Below are positions 13,363 through 17,737 of a stretch of DNA of 17,737 bases, in pieces; the stretch's first letter is position 1, and every line of letters begins with the position of its first letter. A program made the translations under genes and the position numbers. Source of the stretch: Betaproteobacteria bacterium UBA6910 (GTDB taxonomy: Bacteria > Pseudomonadota > Gammaproteobacteria > Burkholderiales > UBA6910); assembly GCA_002451065.1 (NCBI GenBank), contig DKBC01000361.1, positions 1 through 17,737 of the forward strand. The letters run 5' to 3'. The notes under the pieces were generated by a model. That model was not told where the DNA came from. It saw only the letters and a list, made by a program, of their open reading frames with translations, and searched no databases.

Positions 13363-14810
13363 AGGCGGAAATGCAAGGCGAAGGGAGCGTCGTGTCGAGC
13401 AAACCGATTTTCAATGAGATGATGCGTTCAGACGGCGACGTCCGCGACCATTACCGGCAATATGCCCATTGGCTGTCCCAGACCACGCCGGATCAGGTGC
13501 GGGCCAAGCAGCAGCAGGCGGACACTCTGTTCCACCGGGTCGGCATCACCTTCGCGGTCTACGGCGAAGACAGCGGCGGCGAGCGCCTGATTCCCTTCGA
13601 CATCGTCCCGCGCATCATTCCCGCCCACGAATGGAAGACACTCTCCTCCGGCCTCACCCAGCGGGTCAAGGCTCTCAACGCCTTCATCAAGGACATCTAC
13701 CATGAACAGGCCATCGTTCGAGCCGGTATCTTTCCCCCCGGGCAGGTGGTGGACAACCCCCAGTTCAAGCAGGAGATGCTGGGCCTGAACGTGCCGCGGG
13801 ACGTGTACTGCCATATCGCGGGGGTGGATATCGTGCGCGCGGGGGAAGGGGAGTTCTACGTGCTCGAGGACAACCTGCGGGTGCCCTCGGGTGTCTCATA
13901 CATGATCGAAGACCGGATCGTTATGATGCGCCTCTTTCCCGAGCTGTTCGCCCAGCACCGGGTGGCGCCAGTGGATCACTATCCCGATGTGCTGCTCGAG
14001 ACCCTGCGCGAGGTGGCGCCGGCCGGTGTGGACGATCCCACCGTGGTGGTGCTCACGCCGGGCCGGTACAACAGCGCCTATTTCGAGCACGCGTTTCTCG
14101 CGATGCAGATGGGGGTGGAACTGGTGGAGGGACCGGATCTGTTTGTCTCCAACGACGCGGTCTACATGCGTACCACCCAGGGTCCGCGGCGCGTGGACGT
14201 GGTGTACCGGCGGGTGGATGACGACTTCCTCGATCCCCAGGCATTCCGGCCGGATTCCATGCTCGGCGTCCCCGGGCTGTTCTCGGCCTACCGGGCGGGC
14301 CGGGTTACGCTCTGCAATGCGGTGGGCACCGGAGTGGCGGACGACAAGGCCACCTACATTTATGTGCCGGATATGATCCGCTTCTATCTGGGCGAAGAGC
14401 CGATCCTGTCCAACGTGCCCACCTACCAGCTGCGCAAGCCCGACGAGTGCGCCTACGTGCTGGCCCACCTGGAGGAACTGGTGGTGAAGGAAGTGCACGG
14501 GTCCGGGGGCTACGGGATGCTGGTGGGGCCGTGCGCAACCCGCACGCAGCGGGAGGAATACAAGGCCAAAATCCTGGCCATGCCCCACAACTTCATCGCC
14601 CAGCCCACGCTCTCCCTCTCCAGCTGCCCCACCTTCGTGGAGCAGGGCGTCGCGCCGCGCCATGTGGACCTGCGCCCCTTCGTGCTCTCGGGGCGGGAGG
14701 TGAGGCTGGTGCCGGGCGGTCTTACCCGCGTGGCGCTGCGTGAGGGCTCCCTGGTGGTGAATTCCTCCCAGGGAGGCGGCACCAAGGACACCTGGGTCCT
14801 GGACAACTGA
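13359..14810 (+). CDS. Circularly permuted ATP-grasp ligase (DUF404/DUF407 type)
   Basis: A 483-residue protein of the circularly permuted ATP-grasp class. These enzymes are predicted to activate a carboxylate with ATP and join it to an amine, making a peptide-like bond. Signature parts are LEDNLRVPSGVSYMIEDR (169-186), the ATP-binding lysine and glycine loop VVKEVHGSGGYGML (375-388), and the C-terminal NSSQGGGTKDTWV. The ATG at 13359 overlaps the ybiB stop. Inner starts at 13371 (AAGG upstream) and the GTG at 13392 (GGGAG upstream) are possible, since the first 11 residues look unconserved. Next is the alpha-E gene after 15 bases; the pairing is typical. The product of the reaction is unknown. 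Confidence 0.93.
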   Translation: MKAEMQGEGSVVSSKPIFNEMMRSDGDVRDHYRQYAHWLSQTTPDQVRAKQQQADTLFHRVGITFAVYGEDSGGERLIPFDIVPRIIPAHEWKTLSSGLTQRVKALNAFIKDIYHEQAIVRAGIFPPGQVVDNPQFKQEMLGLNVPRDVYCHIAGVDIVRAGEGEFYVLEDNLRVPSGVSYMIEDRIVMMRLFPELFAQHRVAPVDHYPDVLLETLREVAPAGVDDPTVVVLTPGRYNSAYFEHAFLAMQMGVELVEGPDLFVSNDAVYMRTTQGPRRVDVVYRRVDDDFLDPQAFRPDSMLGVPGLFSAYRAGRVTLCNAVGTGVADDKATYIYVPDMIRFYLGEEPILSNVPTYQLRKPDECAYVLAHLEELVVKEVHGSGGYGMLVGPCATRTQREEYKAKILAMPHNFIAQPTLSLSSCPTFVEQGVAPRHVDLRPFVLSGREVRLVPGGLTRVALREGSLVVNSSQGGGTKDTWVLDN

Positions 14811-14825
14811 TTCGGGCACCCGACA

Positions 14826-15767
14826 ATGCTTTCCCGAATCGCCGATAGCCTCTACTGGATGGCCCGCAACATGGAGCGCGCGGAGAACACGGCGCGCATG
14901 CTGGACATCGCCCATCGCATGGCCATGCTGCCCACCGGATTGCTGGAGCCGGCCCAGGAATGGGACGCGCCGCTCCTCATCACCGGCCAGTACACGACCT
15001 TCTTCAGCAAATATCCGGTGCGCACCGAGGATAACGTCATCCAGTTCCTCGGTCTCGACCCGGACAATCCTTCGAGCATTTACTCCTGCATCGAGGCGGC
15101 CCGGGAGAGCGGCCGCTCGGTGCGTGGCGCCATCACCGCGGAAATGTGGGAGGATCTCAACGCCACCTGGCTGGAGATCCGTGACATGCGCCTTGAGCGG
15201 ATCAAGCATATGGGTCCCCGGGATTTCTTCGAATGGGTCAAGTCCCGCTCCCATCTGTTCCGGGGCGTCACGGTCGGCACCATGCTGCGGGACGAGGCGT
15301 TCCAGTTCATCCGCCTCGGCACTTTCATCGAACGCGCCGACAACACGGCCCGGATCCTGGACGTGAAGTATCACATCCTGCTGCCCAACGTGGCCGACGT
15401 CGGCGGTGCCGCCGACTATTACCAGTGGGGCGCGCTGCTGCGCTCGGTGAGCGCGTTCCAGGCTTACCGCAAGGCGTTCCGGGAGCAGATCAAGCCCCAG
15501 CGCGTCGCCGAGCTGCTGATCCTGCGGGAGGACATGCCGCGCTCGCTGCACGCCTGCATGAACGAGGTCCAGGACATCCTCACCGCCATCGGCAATCCGG
15601 GGGAGCCCCAGCGCCTGGCCGGGGAACTCCACGCGGGCCTGCATTATGGCCGGGTGGAGGATATCTTCGCCCAGGGCATGCACGAGTATCTCAGCACCTT
15701 CCTGTCCAAGGTGGCACGGTTGGGCGACGAGATCACCCGCCAATACTTCAGCGTCCAGTATGCGTGA
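14826..15767 (+). CDS. Alpha-E domain protein
   Basis: A 313-residue, all-helical alpha-E domain protein, the standard neighbour of the circularly permuted ATP-grasp. The start is the family-typical MLSRIADSLYWMARNMERAE. Two clear internal copies of one motif, ERAENTARMLD (17-27) and ERADNTARILD (169-179), show that the fold arose by, or still contains, a duplication with acidic and arginine side chains in matching places. No enzymatic function has been proved for the family; it is thought to act with the ligase in making or holding a peptide-like product. It lies 15 bases after the ATP-grasp and 67 before anbu. No strong ribosome-binding site is seen. Confidence 0.92.
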   Translation: MLSRIADSLYWMARNMERAENTARMLDIAHRMAMLPTGLLEPAQEWDAPLLITGQYTTFFSKYPVRTEDNVIQFLGLDPDNPSSIYSCIEAARESGRSVRGAITAEMWEDLNATWLEIRDMRLERIKHMGPRDFFEWVKSRSHLFRGVTVGTMLRDEAFQFIRLGTFIERADNTARILDVKYHILLPNVADVGGAADYYQWGALLRSVSAFQAYRKAFREQIKPQRVAELLILREDMPRSLHACMNEVQDILTAIGNPGEPQRLAGELHAGLHYGRVEDIFAQGMHEYLSTFLSKVARLGDEITRQYFSVQYA

Positions 15768-15775
15768 CGGCCGGC

Positions 15776-15805
15776 TTGCGGCAGTGGCCGTGCTGGGCAT
15801 ATAGT
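15776..15805 (+). promoter_or_regulatory. Candidate internal promoter of anbu
   Basis: TTGCGG (15776-15781) and TATAGT (15800-15805; five of six consensus bases) are 18 bases apart in the 67-base gap. Transcription would begin near 15812, just before GAGGG at 15822-15826 and the GTG start. Confidence 0.45.
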
Positions 15806-15834
15806 TCGCCGCTTTCGGGCCGAGGGCGAAACCG

Positions 15835-16569
15835 GTGACCTATTGCGTGGGAATCATGCTGGACTCTGGGATGGTGCTCGCCTCGGATTCGCGCACCAAC
15901 GCCGGGGTGGACCAGGTCGCCACCTTCAGCAAGATGACGGTGTTCGAGCGCCACCGGGAACGGGTGATCGTGTTGCTCTCTTCGGGCAACCTGGCGATGA
16001 CCCAGGCGGTGGTCAATGCGCTGCGCCATCAGGCGCACCTGGAGGGCGGGCATGAGCACATCATGAACACGCCGTCCATGTTCGGCGCCGCGACGCTGGT
16101 GGGGAACGCGCTGCGCGAAGTGCAGCAGCGGGACGGCCCCTACCTGCTCCAGCGCAACATCGAAGCCAGCGCCAACTTCATCCTCGGCGGCCAGATCGCC
16201 GGCGAGCAGCAGCGCCTGTTCACCATCTATACCGAGGGCAATTTCATCGAGGCGACCACGGATACGCCCTATTTCCAAGTCGGGGAAATCAAGTACGGAA
16301 AGCCCATCATTGACCGGGTGATCAACGCCCACACGCCCCTCACCGAGGCCGCCAAATGCGTGCTGATCTCGTTTGATTCCACCATGCGCTCCAACATTTC
16401 CGTCGGCCTGCCCATTGATCTCTTGATCTACGAGAACGACAGTTTGCGCGTGGGCATCCAGCGCCGCATCAAGGAGCACGACTCCTATTTCGACATGATT
16501 CACAGCCAGTGGGGAGAGGGCTTGAAGAAGGTATTCGCGGAGCTGCCGCCGCCTCATTGGCAAGATTAG
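15835..16569 (+). CDS. anbu: Anbu proteasome-like peptidase
   Basis: A 244-residue Ntn-hydrolase of the Anbu class, the bacterial relative of HslV and the 20S beta subunits. After removal of Met the chain begins with the catalytic threonine (MTYCVG). D18 and K33 take the places of Asp17 and Lys33 of the proteasome active site, and SSGN (49-52) is the conserved serine-glycine loop. SDSRTNAGVD (17-26) is a family hallmark. The start is GTG, with GAGGG eight bases upstream; the mature N-terminus requires this start. Anbu forms open-helical or ring-like assemblies in studied species, and its peptidase substrates are unknown. It is placed between alpha-E and transglutaminase genes, as in other genomes. 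Confidence 0.93.
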   Translation: MTYCVGIMLDSGMVLASDSRTNAGVDQVATFSKMTVFERHRERVIVLLSSGNLAMTQAVVNALRHQAHLEGGHEHIMNTPSMFGAATLVGNALREVQQRDGPYLLQRNIEASANFILGGQIAGEQQRLFTIYTEGNFIEATTDTPYFQVGEIKYGKPIIDRVINAHTPLTEAAKCVLISFDSTMRSNISVGLPIDLLIYENDSLRVGIQRRIKEHDSYFDMIHSQWGEGLKKVFAELPPPHWQD

Positions 16570-16580
16570 CGACCTTCGGA

Positions 16581-17737
16581 ATGTCCATTCGCGTCGCGCT
16601 CAGCCACGTCACCCATTACCGCTTTGACCGCCCGGTGGGGCTCACGCCCCACGAAATCCGGCTGCGCCCCGCAGCCCATTGCCGCACCCCGATCTTGAGC
16701 TACTCGCTGCGGGTCACGCCGGCCAAGCATTTCATCAATTGGCAGCAGGATCCTTACGGCAACTGGCTGGCCCGGATCCTGTTCCCCGACAAGGCCATGG
16801 AAATGAAGGTCGAGGTGGACCTGGTGGCGGACATGACCGTCATCAATCCCTTCGACTTCTTCGTCGAGAAGTCAGCCGATACGTTTCCCTTCGCGTACTC
16901 GGAGCAACTGGCGCGGGAGCTGATCCCCTTCCTGGAGCAGGAGCCGGCCGGGCCCCTGCGCGCCGCCTGGATGGAGCGCATCCGCCGGGAGGCAATCCGG
17001 CCGGGGATGAGCACGGTGGACTTCCTGGTGGCGGTGAACCAGGCGCTGCAGCAGGACATTCGCTATCTGATCCGCCTGGAACCGGGGATCCAGGGTTGCG
17101 ACGAAACCCTGGAGAAGCGGGCGGGCTCCTGCCGCGACAGCGCCTGGCTCCTGGTGCAGATACTGCGCCACTTCGGCATCGCGGCGCGCTTCGCATCCGG
17201 CTACCTGATCCAGCTGGTGGCCGACGTCAAGCCCCTGGACGGTCCGGCCGGCACCGAGAAGGATTTCACCGACCTCCATGCCTGGTGCGAGGCCTACATC
17301 CCGGGCGCCGGCTGGATCGGACTCGACCCGACGTCGGGAATGATGGCGGGCGAAGGGCATATTCCCCTGGCGTGTACCGCGCTTCCCAGCTCGGCGGCGC
17401 CCGTGATCGGCTTCACCGACATCTGCGAAGCCAGCCTCGACTTCCGCATGTCTGTTACCCGCATCCACGAGGACCCGCGGGTGACCCGGCCCTATAGCGA
17501 TGCCCAGTGGCGCGACATCGAAGCCCTGGGCGAGCAGGTGGAGCAGGAGCTGGCGGCAGGCGACGTGCGCCTCACCATGGGAGGCGAGCCGACCTTCGTC
17601 TCCATTGACGACATGGACGGTCCGGAGTGGAACTTCACCGCCCTGAGCCCGAAAAAGCGCAAGCTGGCGGGAAGCCTGCTCAAGCGCCTGCACGACCGGT
17701 TTGCCGCCGGCGGCATGCTGCACTTCGGCCAGGGCAA
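16581..17737 (+). CDS. Transglutaminase-like/DUF2126 protein, 3' end cut by window
   Basis: The first 385 codons of a large protein, open to the window edge with no stop. Residues 3-80 form the N-terminal beta domain of bacterial transglutaminase-like proteins (SHVTHYRFDRPVGLTPHEIRL). The papain-like core has C184 (AGSCRDSAWLL), H233 (DLHAWCEAY) and D249 (GLDPTSG), a full catalytic triad. From about residue 325 the DUF2126 part begins (VRLTMGGEPTFVSIDDMDG). Complete relatives are about 1,100 residues, so roughly two-thirds lie outside the window. Such proteins are predicted to hydrolyse or form amide bonds and to work with the ATP-grasp, alpha-E and Anbu proteins. It starts 11 bases after anbu without a clear ribosome-binding site, so it is likely coupled. 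Confidence 0.93.
   Translation, partial: MSIRVALSHVTHYRFDRPVGLTPHEIRLRPAAHCRTPILSYSLRVTPAKHFINWQQDPYGNWLARILFPDKAMEMKVEVDLVADMTVINPFDFFVEKSADTFPFAYSEQLARELIPFLEQEPAGPLRAAWMERIRREAIRPGMSTVDFLVAVNQALQQDIRYLIRLEPGIQGCDETLEKRAGSCRDSAWLLVQILRHFGIAARFASGYLIQLVADVKPLDGPAGTEKDFTDLHAWCEAYIPGAGWIGLDPTSGMMAGEGHIPLACTALPSSAAPVIGFTDICEASLDFRMSVTRIHEDPRVTRPYSDAQWRDIEALGEQVEQELAAGDVRLTMGGEPTFVSIDDMDGPEWNFTALSPKKRKLAGSLLKRLHDRFAAGGMLHFGQG

Noticed and set aside
13896..15800. A 634-codon open frame on the minus strand opposite the ATP-grasp and alpha-E genes
   Set aside because: It is the antisense shadow of two strongly recognised genes in GC-rich DNA, where stop codons are rare. Its protein is His/Gly/Ala-rich with no family features.
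1..17737. CRISPR arrays, tRNA or rRNA genes, insertion sequences and integrase genes
   Set aside because: No regularly spaced repeats, tRNA-like cloverleaf, rRNA stretches or transposase/integrase motifs were noticed on either strand. This was reading by eye, not a search.

Overview
The window is high-GC, gene-dense DNA from a Gram-negative bacterium, most likely a Beta- or Gammaproteobacterium. The grounds are a Tat-type YcbK/DUF882 protein beside an LdtD-like L,D-transpeptidase, an Hsp15 (HslR) homologue, a YbiB/TrpD2 protein, a PA0069-type radical SAM protein, a periplasmic c-type cytochrome and a lipoprotein. The genus cannot be named from the sequence. No tRNA, rRNA, CRISPR array, insertion sequence or phage gene was seen. 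Base composition and coding style look uniform, so nothing points to a recent insertion.

Left part (1-5.5 kb). A gene-free leader of about 330 bases carries several near-perfect palindromes and a very good sigma-54 promoter match in front of an unrecognised four-helix membrane protein (331-912). Then come, on the minus strand, a Gly-rich protein of unknown function and a DUF882 peptidase-like protein. Divergent from these is an operon-like run on the plus strand: L,D-transpeptidase, a 119-residue unknown protein, hslR, and a MAPEG membrane protein. A convergent YbaK-domain protein ends at a rho-independent terminator.

Middle part (5.5-12 kb). An MFS transporter is coupled to a small membrane protein. 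A compact redox pair follows: a carboxymuconolactone-decarboxylase-like/Rieske fusion overlapping a secreted tri-haem cytochrome c that also carries an EF-hand-like calcium loop. Minus-strand genes for a glycine-zipper lipoprotein and a two-CBS-domain protein come next. Then, on the plus strand, are a PA0069-family radical SAM protein and a histone-deacetylase-family (AcuC-like) amidohydrolase.

Right part (12.3-17.7 kb). This is one co-directional block: ybiB, a circularly permuted ATP-grasp ligase, an alpha-E protein, the Anbu proteasome-like peptidase, and the first 385 codons of a large transglutaminase/DUF2126 protein cut by the window edge. The last four make up the recognised Anbu neighbourhood, thought to make and/or process a peptide or peptide-like modification whose substrate is unknown. 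Here YbiB overlaps the ATP-grasp gene by an ATGA junction, which ties a nucleic-acid-binding TrpD2 protein to the system. The region before ybiB can form competing hairpins, and anbu has a plausible promoter of its own.

The best candidates for undescribed biology are the Rieske-fusion/tri-haem cytochrome pair, the Anbu cluster with its YbiB link, and the sigma-54/palindrome control region at the left end.
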